Positions 8,370 through 15,478 are shown, numbered from the stretch's first letter. The stretch is 23,908 nucleotides of DNA from an uncultured Kineothrix sp. (GCA_910587275.1 CAJUMD010000047.1:1-23908), one strand, 5' to 3'. Translations and numbers: made by a program. The notes: a model not told the origin generated them from the letters alone.

Positions 8370-8825
8370 GTGGAAAATGTGAAAATGCAGAAGTTCCATG
8401 CAGATGAGGTAATCTTGAAAGAGGGCGCGGTTTACGGTGAGATGTATAAGATTGTATCCGGGTCCGTGGCGGTATATATCCGGTATGGGGAAAAAGAGGA
8501 ACATTTGATTGGAATTTATTCCAAACCGAAATGTTTCGGGGAAGCGAATGTGCTTTCCGACCAGCCCGGCATCTATACGGTGGTTGCCTATGACGATGTG
8601 CTGCTGATGCGCATCAGCAGGGATTCTTTGGAGGAATTTATCCGGAACAATCCTAAAAATGCCATTGATATCATGCAGAATATGGTGCATACCAATATGC
8701 TGATGCAGAAAAATATCAATCTGCTGCTGGATGATATCTATGAAAAACAGGACACGAATAAAAAGCGGACGCAGGAGCTGAAAAATAAGATTGAAAAGTA
8801 CCGGATGGGCGGATTTTATCTTTAG
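8370..8825 (+). CDS. Cyclic-nucleotide-binding-fold protein without DNA-binding domain
   Basis: A 151-residue protein with a Crp-type beta-barrel sensor (about residues 8-105: LKEGAVYGEMYKIVSGSVAVYI, then FGEANVLSDQPGIYTVVAYDDV) followed by about 45 charged residues that look helical and end the protein. There is no helix-turn-helix, so it is not a complete Crp/Fnr regulator. The phosphate-binding cassette keeps FGE but lacks the usual Arg-Ser/Thr-Ala pair, so binding of cAMP is doubtful. Start: GTG 8370 has GGAGGTGG about 7 nt upstream; an in-frame ATG at 8295 has no ribosome site. It follows the symporter by 86 nt on the same strand and is probably the last gene of the operon, perhaps a sensory or scaffold subunit. 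Confidence 0.85.
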   Translation: MENVKMQKFHADEVILKEGAVYGEMYKIVSGSVAVYIRYGEKEEHLIGIYSKPKCFGEANVLSDQPGIYTVVAYDDVLLMRISRDSLEEFIRNNPKNAIDIMQNMVHTNMLMQKNINLLLDDIYEKQDTNKKRTQELKNKIEKYRMGGFYL

Positions 8826-8894
8826 GAACAGCGGGACAAAGCGTAACGGAAAAAATGCGTTCCATGCAAAACCGCTTTTGGGCAAATGTTTTTC

Positions 8895-8903
8895 TGATAT
8901 AAT
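8895..8903 (+). promoter_or_regulatory. Extended -10 promoter TGATATAAT for the Cys-rich small protein
   Basis: The consensus extended -10 lies 72 bp before the start at 8976, preceded by a T-rich stretch and no clear -35. It identifies the downstream gene as a separate transcription unit from the NRPS operon. Confidence 0.6.
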
Positions 8904-8975
8904 GCAGTCACCGGTATTATTACATACGGGAAGACGGAACCAATAAACCGACAAAAAGAAGAAGGAGATACGGTT

Positions 8976-9170
8976 ATGTCAAATTGTGATAACGACAGAT
9001 TATGCCCCTGTACTTACGCCTGTCCAAGACACGGGAAATGTTGCGACTGTGTGGCACATCACAGGGACAATAACGAAGGGGTACCCGGATGCTTCTTTTC
9101 CAAAGAAGCAGAAGCCACTTATGACAGAAGCATCGAGGCGCTATGCCGTGACAGGGGGATTCTAAAGTAA
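8976..9170 (+). CDS. Small Cys-rich protein, DUF6485 family
   Basis: This is a complete 64-residue protein with GAAGGAGA 7 nt before the ATG. Seven cysteines lie in the first 41 residues (LCPCTYACPRHGKCCDC, then GCFFSKEAEATYDRS), a spacing typical of a metal-binding knuckle. The pattern CPCTxxCxRHGKCCxCV with a following CFF and TYDRS matches my memory of DUF6485, a common single-gene family of unknown function in anaerobic Firmicutes. No role can be given from sequence. Directly downstream is a tautomerase scar, so a deletion has occurred at its 3' side. Confidence 0.85.
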   Translation: MSNCDNDRLCPCTYACPRHGKCCDCVAHHRDNNEGVPGCFFSKEAEATYDRSIEALCRDRGILK

Positions 9171-9171
9171 A

Positions 9172-9249
9172 CTTGAGATTCCAAAGGACCGTGTCTATGT
9201 GAAATACGAGGAAAGCGATAAATGGGGATGGAACGGGACGAATTTTTAG
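9172..9249 (+). pseudogene. C-terminal remnant of a MIF-type tautomerase
   Basis: An in-frame stretch of 25 codons plus TAG reads LEIPKDRVYV and, further on, KWGWNGTNF. This is the classical C-terminus of the macrophage-migration-inhibitory-factor/phenylpyruvate tautomerase family (IPxDRVYI, GWNGSTF). The catalytic Pro1 and the remaining roughly 90 residues are missing, and the frame is closed by TAA just upstream. It begins 1 nt after the stop of the Cys-rich protein, so the break point is at that stop. It is not expressed as a functional enzyme. Confidence 0.75.
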
Positions 9250-9286
9250 AGTTTTGGAATTTTGGATTTTTGGAATTTGGGAATTG
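9250..9286. repeat. Short A/T-rich tandem repeat (TTTTGGAATTT-like)
   Basis: Two to three imperfect copies of a TTTTGGAATTT unit follow the tautomerase scar. They mark a low-complexity join between the scar and the purine-rich tract before the lipoprotein gene. Confidence 0.5.
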
Positions 9287-9500
9287 AAGTAAGCAGGAAG
9301 CGGGAAAACCGGCATGGAAACAGGAAATAGGAAACAGGACGGCAGGCATGAAAGCGGGAAGCAGGGTGGCAGGCATGGAATCGAAAAACAGGGTAGCAGG
9401 CGTGGAAGTGGGAGATAAAGCGGGAAGCAGGACGATAGGTTCCCGGATGGAACGGAAAACGGGAGGCAGAAAAGAAAGCGGAAAAGAAAGCGGGAGATTT
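9285..9500 (+). repeat. Purine-rich imperfect repeats before the lipoprotein gene
   Basis: Units such as AAAGCGGGAAGCAGG (near 9350 and 9417) and GTGGCAGGCATGGAA / GTAGCAGGCGTGGAA recur with small changes. Several in-frame ATGs come from these units, which makes the start of the lipoprotein gene ambiguous. The tract resembles the one at 6590-6725. Confidence 0.6.
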
Positions 9501-10664
9501 TTCGCTGTGTTATGCGCGGCAGTTCTGCTGTCCTTTTTCATGGCAGGGTGCGGAAAACAGGTGCAGACGGCGGGAGACGTACAGGATGGGCGGGAAGCGG
9601 CGGAAGCCGGAACGGAAACCTTTCCGGCGGCGGAAAACTCCCCTGTTGCAGGAAAGAAAGTGGCATACATACTGAATATGGCTTCCAGCGAGATTTTCCG
9701 GCTCTGTGCCGACCAGTGCGTGGAAACGGCAGAAAAGCTGGGGATGTCCTGCGATGTATATTTTTCCGGCGGGGATGATGCCCTTTTCCAAAATTATATT
9801 GCCACATGTGCAGCGGACGGGTATGACGGGCTGTTTGTGTCGCACGGGGGAAAAGATTATTCTTATACGTTTTTGCAGGATATACTGGGAGCCTATCCGG
9901 ATTTAAAAATCGTGACTTTTGATACCCAGTTTGAAGACAGTTCAGGACAGACACAAAAGATAAAAGGCGTGACCCAGTTCTTTCAGGATGATGAGGGATT
10001 GGCTGCGGATTTGTTGGAATACCTGTGCGGGGAACTGTATCCGGGCAGGGAGCAGGTGAACCTGATAAAAGTATGGGTAGGACCGGACTATATTGCCGTT
10101 TTTGACAGGAGGGAAAAGGGGTATCAGGAATATGAAGAAAGCGGGAAAATCCATACGCTGGAAGTCATCGGTCCTGCGGATTACGGCAACGTTACCGCGT
10201 CCATGTACGACGTGATGGGTGCAGCGCTGATGAAATACGGCGAAGGGGAAGTGGACGGCATATGGGTTGCTTACGATGCCTATGCCCAGGGGTGTTACCA
10301 GGCATTGAAGGAGGCGGGAAAGGATATTCCGCTGGTATCGGCGGATATCTGTAATATGGATATCCGGTATATGCTGGAGGAAGGTTCCATGTGGAAGGCA
10401 TGTGCCTGTACCGATTTCAGGGCGAACGGGGAACAGGGAATCCGCATCCTTGCATTGGAAATGAACGGTGATTACGGGGATATTAAGGACCGGACAACGG
10501 GTGCGCCTGTGGATTATATTGAGATGCCCGCTGCCCTTATTACGCAGGACATGCTTAAAGAGGATTCGACTATTGGGAATCTGCATGAAATAGCGCCAAA
10601 ACAGTACGGCGCCGTGGAATATTATGTGACGAATGACTGGCTGAAAGAGTGTATCGGGTATTAA
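9447..10664 (+). CDS. Orphan sugar-type ABC solute-binding lipoprotein
   Basis: With the chosen start the protein is 405 residues. It has a lipoprotein signal peptide with a basic n-region, a hydrophobic FFAVLCAAVLLSFF core and the lipobox MAGC, so it should be anchored outside the cell membrane by the Cys. The mature part is a periplasmic-binding-protein type 1 fold (RbsB/LacI-like): KKVAYILNMASSEIFRL at the first strand, GYDGLFVSHGG, and WVAYDAYAQGCYQALKEAGKDIPLVSADI in the second lobe. Such proteins bind sugars or similar small ligands. No permease or ATPase gene is next to it, so it may serve a remote transporter or a signalling system. The frame is open back to ATG 9348, but that would place 33 low-complexity residues before the signal peptide; no start has a strong ribosome site. 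Confidence 0.87.
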   Translation: MERKTGGRKESGKESGRFFAVLCAAVLLSFFMAGCGKQVQTAGDVQDGREAAEAGTETFPAAENSPVAGKKVAYILNMASSEIFRLCADQCVETAEKLGMSCDVYFSGGDDALFQNYIATCAADGYDGLFVSHGGKDYSYTFLQDILGAYPDLKIVTFDTQFEDSSGQTQKIKGVTQFFQDDEGLAADLLEYLCGELYPGREQVNLIKVWVGPDYIAVFDRREKGYQEYEESGKIHTLEVIGPADYGNVTASMYDVMGAALMKYGEGEVDGIWVAYDAYAQGCYQALKEAGKDIPLVSADICNMDIRYMLEEGSMWKACACTDFRANGEQGIRILALEMNGDYGDIKDRTTGAPVDYIEMPAALITQDMLKEDSTIGNLHEIAPKQYGAVEYYVTNDWLKECIGY

Positions 10665-10672
10665 AGCGTGTG

Positions 10673-10804
10673 CTGCGACCGCTTTTTCCCTGCCGGCCGG
10701 CTGTATTGTCTCTCTCTTTGGGCACTTTAGGTTGGAACGCGCGGAGGGAAGCGCTTTAAGAGAGGGGCGAGGCAGAGCGGCAGGCAGGGAAAGGGCGGTC
10801 GCAG
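10673..10804. repeat. Large imperfect palindrome with nested stems
   Basis: The outer arms at 10673-10694 and 10783-10804 are 22 nt each and complementary at 20 positions; the two exceptions would be G-U pairs in RNA transcribed from the + strand. Inside are a perfect 7-bp stem (CTCTCTT 10712-10718 with AAGAGAG 10758-10764) and an innermost GCGC-N8-GCGC stem. No T-run follows the right arm, so it is not a simple intrinsic terminator. It starts 8 bp after the lipoprotein stop. It could be a structured 3' RNA or a miniature palindromic element; the flank 10805-10920 shows no supported gene. Confidence 0.65.
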
Positions 10805-10922
10805 GCGTGCCGCCGTCAGCGGACCCAAATACCCATTTCTTTTCTTCTGCGGCATGTTCGTCAGGTAATTCAATTAAGCCGCGACACTCCCTCATTTTAT
10901 GAAAAGCCAACAGAATAGCGAA

Positions 10923-10951
10923 TTGACATTTTCGCCTGATTAATCTATACT
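10923..10951 (+). promoter_or_regulatory. Promoter TTGACA-N17-TATACT for the truncated AbrB gene
   Basis: A perfect -35 (10923-10928) and near-perfect -10 (10946-10951) at the ideal 17-bp spacing. Transcription would begin about 10958, giving a leader of some 35 nt before GGAGGT and ATG 10994. A strong housekeeping promoter driving only a broken gene supports the idea that something intact once followed. Confidence 0.8.
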
Positions 10952-10993
10952 TTTCGTGTTAATATGAAAAATATGATTTTGGAGGTGGATGAT

Positions 10994-11335
10994 ATGTCTA
11001 TGCCAAAGGGAAAGCACATATTTGGAACAGTAAAAGTCTGTGAACGAGGACAAATGGTAATCCCTAAAGAGGCAAGAGAAATTACAGGAATACTTTCCAT
11101 GATGCTTCCATCAGTGCTTGAACTGTTTGGCTGCCGGATGATGGCGACTAAGGTGCCGCCTTTTGCGGAGGAGCGCAAAGCGGCAGTAGAACAGCTCGGA
11201 TTTGCCGCTTCGGAAGAACGGGGTATCCCCGCTTACGTACCGGAAGACGGGAGAGGGCGGTTTCGTTTATGTATCACGCACATAAAGTTTTTCCCACGGG
11301 AGTCCCCCGTGGTTCTTTTTGTTATAATAAATTAA
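10994..11335 (+). pseudogene. Truncated AbrB/SpoVT-type regulator fused to unrelated sequence
   Basis: From ATG 10994 (GGAGGT 7 nt upstream) the first 33 residues are a typical SpoVT/AbrB N-terminus: KGKHIFGTVKVCERGQMVIP then KEAREITGI. The expected continuation (KPGD and the second half of the swapped-hairpin DNA-binding domain) is absent. From about 11092 on the frame runs into unrecognised sequence (LSMMLPSVLELFG, AAVEQLGFAASEERGIP), passes through the 3' end of the opposite ParB-like gene and stops at 11335. The DNA-binding domain would be incomplete, so I treat it as broken, with a break near 11090 that may be a junction of the adjacent cassette or of an older deletion. The 11092-11266 segment is not recognised. 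Confidence 0.7.
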
Positions 11336-12178
11336 CATGGCTTCGGCGAAACCGAGGGAGCCGTGCCTTCTGTCGTTGGCAGCCCGGCTCAGTTCCTTTA
11401 TGGAAACGTGGCAGAGCTTGGATTGGAAGACGTCATCCTTTATGTCGTCGCCATAGGCATGGATGAGTTTGGCTACCCCGTTTAACATGTTGGCGCTGAA
11501 GGAATGGTTTTCCCCTTCCCAGGTGCCGGCGATGAGACGCAGGATACGGTCGAGGACATGGTATCCGTATTGCCCGTAAATGTTTTCCAGTGTGGATATG
11601 GCGCGGATGCTGTTCGGGCAGGGGACGGAGCTTATGGTGAGGGAATAGGATTCCACCAGTTCTTTTATGATAAGCTGTTTGTCGTTTCCGGCTTCCACGT
11701 TGGCCATGAATATTTCGTAGGGGAGCAGCGGTTTGACATACTTCTGCTGGTTGGCGAAAATATCCGCTTCGTGGGCGTATAGGAGGTCGTCGTAAATCAT
11801 GCACCATACGGGTGTTTCCCTTGAGCCGGAAACCAATGCGATGATTTCAATGGTATGCTGGCCGTTAAACACATAATTGATGCCGTCGCGGCGGCTGACT
11901 TTGACCGGATTGATTTGGTACAGGTCAAAATGTTCCGCCGCCCGTTTCACATGCCGGGCGGACAGATTCCGCTGGTATTCCTGGTTGGAAACGAGGTTCT
12001 TAATGGGGATTAATTCGTAGTGGACATCAGGGACGAACTGCAGGATGTCCGTTTCCTGCTCACTGTCTGTTTCCGGTGCGGTGTTTTGGTCCGGTATGGT
12101 CCGGTATTCCTGTGCCGCCTGATGTTCCGGTATCGTTTGTATGTCTGTTTCTTTTATGTCTGTCTTTTGTGTTTCCAT
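11267..12178 (-). CDS. ParB-like protein A (DUF6551-type)
   Basis: A 303-residue protein starting at 12178 with GAGGAAT 6-10 nt upstream; the frame continues 30 codons further without a better ribosome site. The first 45 residues are acidic and Gln/Thr-rich. Residues about 52-115 form a ParB/sulfiredoxin-like fold: HYELIPIKNLVSNQEYQRNL, INPVKVSRRDG, and VFNGQHTIEI at the nucleotide-binding box. The rest (EADIFANQQKYVKPLLPYE, SFSANMLNGVAKLI) is typical of the Clostridia proteins I know as DUF6551. It lacks the CTP/parS signature of true chromosomal ParB and there is no ParA. It is the last gene of the recombinase cassette. The role is unknown; regulation or DNA marking of the element is possible. 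Confidence 0.82.
   Translation of the reverse strand: METQKTDIKETDIQTIPEHQAAQEYRTIPDQNTAPETDSEQETDILQFVPDVHYELIPIKNLVSNQEYQRNLSARHVKRAAEHFDLYQINPVKVSRRDGINYVFNGQHTIEIIALVSGSRETPVWCMIYDDLLYAHEADIFANQQKYVKPLLPYEIFMANVEAGNDKQLIIKELVESYSLTISSVPCPNSIRAISTLENIYGQYGYHVLDRILRLIAGTWEGENHSFSANMLNGVAKLIHAYGDDIKDDVFQSKLCHVSIKELSRAANDRRHGSLGFAEAMLIYYNKKNHGGLPWEKLYVRDT
11294..11320 (+). terminator. Intrinsic terminator hairpin with T-tract, inside the opposite ParB-like 3' end
   Basis: CCACGGG (11294-11300), loop AGTCC, CCCGTGG (11306-11312), then TTCTTTTT. The stem is perfect over 7 bp. On the + strand it would stop transcripts from the strong promoter at 10923. It lies within the last codons of the minus-strand ParB-like gene (HGGLPWEK), so coding and terminator functions overlap. 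Confidence 0.6.
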
Positions 12179-12306
12179 AATATATTCCTCATTTCGGTAA
12201 TTGTAATTGTTGAATGAAAATTGACGGAAGCGGTCCGTTTCGTCTCCTTCCCCTGCCGTATGCGGCACAAAGCGCTTATCAATTGCGCTTCATGGGAGGC
12301 GGATGT

Positions 12307-13239
12307 TTAAGCATGGTCCAGCATCCGGTACAGACGGTCTGCAGCCTGGCGGAGGGCGCAGAGCTGCGTTTTTGCTTTCTGTTTGGCGGCGGGGGAGATA
12401 TGTTCCAGTGCGGCATGGTCCTCCACATGTGCGATGGAGCTGACCCAGGAGGGGATGGTCAGGGCAAGGCTGGAGACTCCGGCATCCGGGTCATAGGCGG
12501 GAAGGTTATGGATTTGAGGGGCAAATTTGGGGCGGAAAGGCACAGGGGTTTTGCAATGCTGTTCCTGCCGGATGTCATCATACCTGATATGGCGGCAGTT
12601 GCCGTCCGTTTTTTCTTTCAGGCGGTTGAGCGCGCAAACCGGGAGTTTTGCAAGTTCGCCCACATTTTCAAGGGAGATGGCGAGTGCGGAAGAAAGGATG
12701 CAGGCCGCGAGTTCCCCGTTTTTTCCGCGCAGCAGGTCGATGTTTTTGGCGAAACGTCCGTATTTTAAAACGGTGCCTGCAGCAAGGCAGTATTGGGCGC
12801 CGACGGCATGCGCGGTTTCGTATTTTTTCTGTGGTTTTGCCGGAAGGGATACCTGTTTTTGTCCGTATGCCGCAGGGAAAAGTTTCAGGCATTCCCTGAC
12901 GCGGATGTCCAGGTCGGCGTGGTATTGCTGCCCGATTAAATATTTCCTCATTTCCGGCGTTAAGTCTTCCCGTTTCAACTGCGTTTGGCAGACGAAGGAT
13001 ACGGCATCCGGCAGTCCGGTGAAATTCCGGCAGGTGACCGGAAACGGAATCCCCAAAAGTCGGCAGAGCTCATATCGTTTGCTCCCGTCGATGATGCAGT
13101 TGTCCCAAATGAGGAGAGGGGTGCGGCAGCCGTGGACGGAAATGTCTTCTTCCAGCGCCCGGTATTCCTGTTCCGTAAGGGGCTGTTTTAAAGATTGCAG
13201 GATGGCGTTTTGTGTGTAAACGGTTTGGGATGTAGTCAT
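12307..13239 (-). CDS. ParB-like protein B (ParB N-terminal domain)
   Basis: A 310-residue protein starting at 13239 with GAGGT about 6 nt upstream. The N-terminal 90 residues are a ParB/Srx-like domain: LTEQEYRALEEDISVHGCRT, PLLIWDNCIIDGSKRYEL (51-58), then a helical part with LTPEMRKYLIGQQYH and a possible helix-turn-helix region (GQKQVSLPAKPQKKYETAHA, then QYCLAAGTVLKYGRFAKNID) as in KorB/ParB proteins. It differs clearly from ParB-like A, so the two are not a recent duplication. It begins 7 nt after the stop of the small recombinase-related gene, so translation is probably coupled. No ParA partner is present, which argues against a plasmid partition role. Confidence 0.82.
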   Translation of the reverse strand: MTTSQTVYTQNAILQSLKQPLTEQEYRALEEDISVHGCRTPLLIWDNCIIDGSKRYELCRLLGIPFPVTCRNFTGLPDAVSFVCQTQLKREDLTPEMRKYLIGQQYHADLDIRVRECLKLFPAAYGQKQVSLPAKPQKKYETAHAVGAQYCLAAGTVLKYGRFAKNIDLLRGKNGELAACILSSALAISLENVGELAKLPVCALNRLKEKTDGNCRHIRYDDIRQEQHCKTPVPFRPKFAPQIHNLPAYDPDAGVSSLALTIPSWVSSIAHVEDHAALEHISPAAKQKAKTQLCALRQAADRLYRMLDHA

Positions 13240-13246
13240 GATTACC

Positions 13247-13621
13247 TCATTTCCGTGCCGGCGTTCCGCCCTTTTTTGGACTGGCAGTGATTTCCGGTCT
13301 GCACAGGTCAAAAACAAAAAGGAATTCCCCGCCGGAGCGGATACTTTCCCCATACAGCCGGTACCGGCAGGCGGCATCCCATTCCATGAGGGAAAGGATT
13401 TTTGTAAAAAAGATGCGGCAGGGAATCTGTTTCGGGGCGCGTTTGGGCAGACTGCACCAGCGCAGGGAATCTTTCGTGTCTTTGGTACAGGGACGGATGA
13501 TTAGTTTTTTTGTGTCCGGATTGACATAAATCCGGATATATTCCGTGTCGGGAAGTTCTTTGATGCAGGCGCTATTTACGGCCGCTTTTTGGTTGTGGAA
13601 GGTAAAGGCGGGTCGGTTCAT
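13247..13621 (-). CDS. Small protein homologous to the recombinase C-terminal domain
   Basis: A 124-residue protein with AAAGGAG 7-9 nt before the ATG. Nearly all of it aligns by eye with residues about 395-508 of the neighbouring recombinase: EYIRIYVNPD versus EYVEFLVHPD, IIRPCTKD versus AVRPSTKE, LRW versus IRW, a CRI/RQI segment, W...CRYRLYG versus W...YRYRILG, and FVFDL versus LIFNL. I recall stand-alone proteins of this type annotated loosely as integrase, but no catalytic residues of tyrosine or serine recombinases are present. It probably works with the recombinase as a DNA-binding or directionality partner; that is inference. Its gene lies between the recombinase and ParB-like B on the same strand. 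Confidence 0.8.
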   Translation of the reverse strand: MNRPAFTFHNQKAAVNSACIKELPDTEYIRIYVNPDTKKLIIRPCTKDTKDSLRWCSLPKRAPKQIPCRIFFTKILSLMEWDAACRYRLYGESIRSGGEFLFVFDLCRPEITASPKKGGTPARK

Positions 13622-13678
13622 TTCAGGATCTCCTTTTGCATTTTTACGGTTACGTATTCCGTGTTTTGTGTGTTCCGT

Positions 13679-15478
13679 TTACTGCAGTGTTTCGGGATGT
13701 TTCCGTATCTGTGCCGTCTCTGCTGTTTCCTGCAGCTCCCGTAAGATGGAATGGATACCGTCATGGATTTTGGCGGTATCCGTGACATGGATGTCCGGTT
13801 CGGCGTATGGCTGCGATTTTATGGATGCCTTCCATTCCCTGCCGGAAAAAGAGGCGGTTTCACGTGCCTGGGCATGGGTCAGGGAATCGCTGCCAAAGCC
13901 GGTTTCCCATTCGGGCGGACAGACAGCCTCCCTTGTGGATGATGCCGTGAAAACTTCTGCTTCGCGGAGGTTGAAAATGAGGATGCTTTCCTCCGTGTTC
14001 CGGTGGCAGATGCCGAGGATGCGGTACCGGTATCCGCTTTCCCATCCAAAGAGTGTGAACAGGGTTGGCAGGTAGGCGCAGCCGTGGATTTGCCGGGATA
14101 CTGTTTTCCCTTTTTTGTCTGCTGCCCACCGGATGGCGTGGCGGTCTTCTTTTGTACTGGGGCGGACGGCAAACAGCATATGGTCCGGGTGGACGAGGAA
14201 TTCCACATATTCGCAGCAGCACATCCGGCGGATTGCCTCGGCGCTGAAACGGACGGTTTTTGTGCGGAAGGTCACACAGATGCGTTCCGTGGTATTGAAA
14301 AACTGCGCGCGGACCACCTGGAAGCCCTGTAAGACGGCATTTTCCAGCGCGGGGGAAAAACAGTCCGGCGTTTTGTCCGGTACGCTTTGGGAGGCGAGGC
14401 GGTAGTCGTCCGGCCGGAAACCGCCCCATTTCGGATGGACGGGGACGAACCCCCGGAAGACGCCTTCCGTTATCACTTCGGTCTGCGGGAGGATGCCTCT
14501 GTTTCCGTATTTTGCGTTGGCAAGCAGTCTTTGGACGGCGATGAAATCGCCGCGTGGGATGATGGACTCGTGGTGGTCCCTCCAAATGTACTGGTTGCGG
14601 TCTTTCCGGTTTTTCTTTGCCTTGTGGTCCAGGTAGTTGGGGGTAAAAGTTTTCCTGGCCAGGATATCCCCGCAGTGCCGTTCGTTTTGAAGAATGCCGA
14701 AGATGCTTCCGGCGGACCATACGGTATTGCCTTTTTTTGTTTTACACCCGGTATTGGTCAGGATACCGGCAATCTGACGGCAGGAATAACCGTACAGATA
14801 CAGGAAGAAAATAAGGCGGACAATCCGCGCTTCTTCTTCGTTGACGGTAAGGTTCCCGTTTTCGTCCCGGTCATAGCCAAGGAGGGCAGGAGTGAGGAAG
14901 ATGCCGCGTTTGAAGCGCATTTCTATGGATGCGTTCATGATTTCGCTTTTGTTATGGCTTTCTTCCTGCGCAAACGTGGCAAGGAAGGAAAGGCTAAGTT
15001 CATTGCTGGAATTCAGGGTATAGATATTTTCCGTTTCAAAAAATATGCCGACGGGAGGTTTTAAATCTTTGAGCTTTCGGACATAGCTAATGCAGTCTAA
15101 AAGATTCCGGGCGAAACGGGATACGCTTTTTGTAACAATCAGGTCGATTTTTCCTTCCTCGCAGTCGGCAATCATCCGGACAAAGGCATCCCTGTGCTTT
15201 AAGGAAGTGCCGGAAATTCCTTCATCGGCATAGATTTCCGCCAGCTCCCAGCCGCTTCGCTGGCGGATCATGTCCGTATAATGATTTTTCTGAAGCTCAT
15301 AGGAGGATGTCTGCCGCAGGTCGTCCGTGGAAACCCTTGCATATACGGCGACCCGTTTAATGGAAGTCTGGCTGTGGAAACCGGCTTCGGGAATGGCAGG
15401 GATGACGTCGAGGATGTCTTGTCCGGTACCCTGGTAGCGTTCCCGGATTTTGGATTTTAAGTTTGTGGTATCTCCCAT
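13679..15478 (-). CDS. Large serine recombinase with extra C-terminal domain
   Basis: A 599-residue site-specific recombinase. The resolvase catalytic domain (about 40-190) shows VAVYARVSTDD with the nucleophilic Ser, YADEGISGTSLKHRD, and SVSRFARN with the catalytic arginines. The Recombinase domain follows (LLGYDRDENGNLTVNEEEA, IAGILTNTGCKTKKG, WSAGSIFGILQNERHCGD). The usual CxxC zinc ribbon is not seen; in its place is VFRGFVPVHPKWGGF and then a domain at about 395-508 shared with the adjacent 124-residue protein. Family function: strand exchange between attachment sites through a Ser-DNA link. The ribosome site AAGGAAG lies upstream of ATG 15478. It should mobilise or have mobilised the surrounding cassette, but attachment sites were not identified. 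Confidence 0.93.
   Translation of the reverse strand: MGDTTNLKSKIRERYQGTGQDILDVIPAIPEAGFHSQTSIKRVAVYARVSTDDLRQTSSYELQKNHYTDMIRQRSGWELAEIYADEGISGTSLKHRDAFVRMIADCEEGKIDLIVTKSVSRFARNLLDCISYVRKLKDLKPPVGIFFETENIYTLNSSNELSLSFLATFAQEESHNKSEIMNASIEMRFKRGIFLTPALLGYDRDENGNLTVNEEEARIVRLIFFLYLYGYSCRQIAGILTNTGCKTKKGNTVWSAGSIFGILQNERHCGDILARKTFTPNYLDHKAKKNRKDRNQYIWRDHHESIIPRGDFIAVQRLLANAKYGNRGILPQTEVITEGVFRGFVPVHPKWGGFRPDDYRLASQSVPDKTPDCFSPALENAVLQGFQVVRAQFFNTTERICVTFRTKTVRFSAEAIRRMCCCEYVEFLVHPDHMLFAVRPSTKEDRHAIRWAADKKGKTVSRQIHGCAYLPTLFTLFGWESGYRYRILGICHRNTEESILIFNLREAEVFTASSTREAVCPPEWETGFGSDSLTHAQARETASFSGREWKASIKSQPYAEPDIHVTDTAKIHDGIHSILRELQETAETAQIRKHPETLQ

Noticed and set aside
8821..8882. AGCGG...CCGCT followed by TTTTG as terminator of the NRPS operon
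   Set aside because: The arms are five bases with a loop of about 40 nt; not convincing.
9942..10910. Long minus-strand open frame opposite the solute-binding protein
   Set aside because: It overlaps a clear lipoprotein gene over most of its length, has no recognisable domain or ribosome site, and its upstream part crosses the palindrome.
12255..12290. GCCG-TATG-CGGC and AAGCGC-N9-GCGCTT inverted repeats between the two ParB-like genes, the first similar to GCAG-TATG-CTGC at 15613
   Set aside because: Considered as a shared binding site for an element protein, but the arms are only 4 bp and similar strings occur by chance in the coding DNA.
12214..12768. Plus-strand frame opposite ParB-like B
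   Set aside because: The opposite strand has a recognised domain, a ribosome site and operon spacing.
11267..13239. Plasmid-type ParAB partition system
   Set aside because: No ParA ATPase and no parS cluster are present, and both ParB-like proteins are tied to a recombinase.
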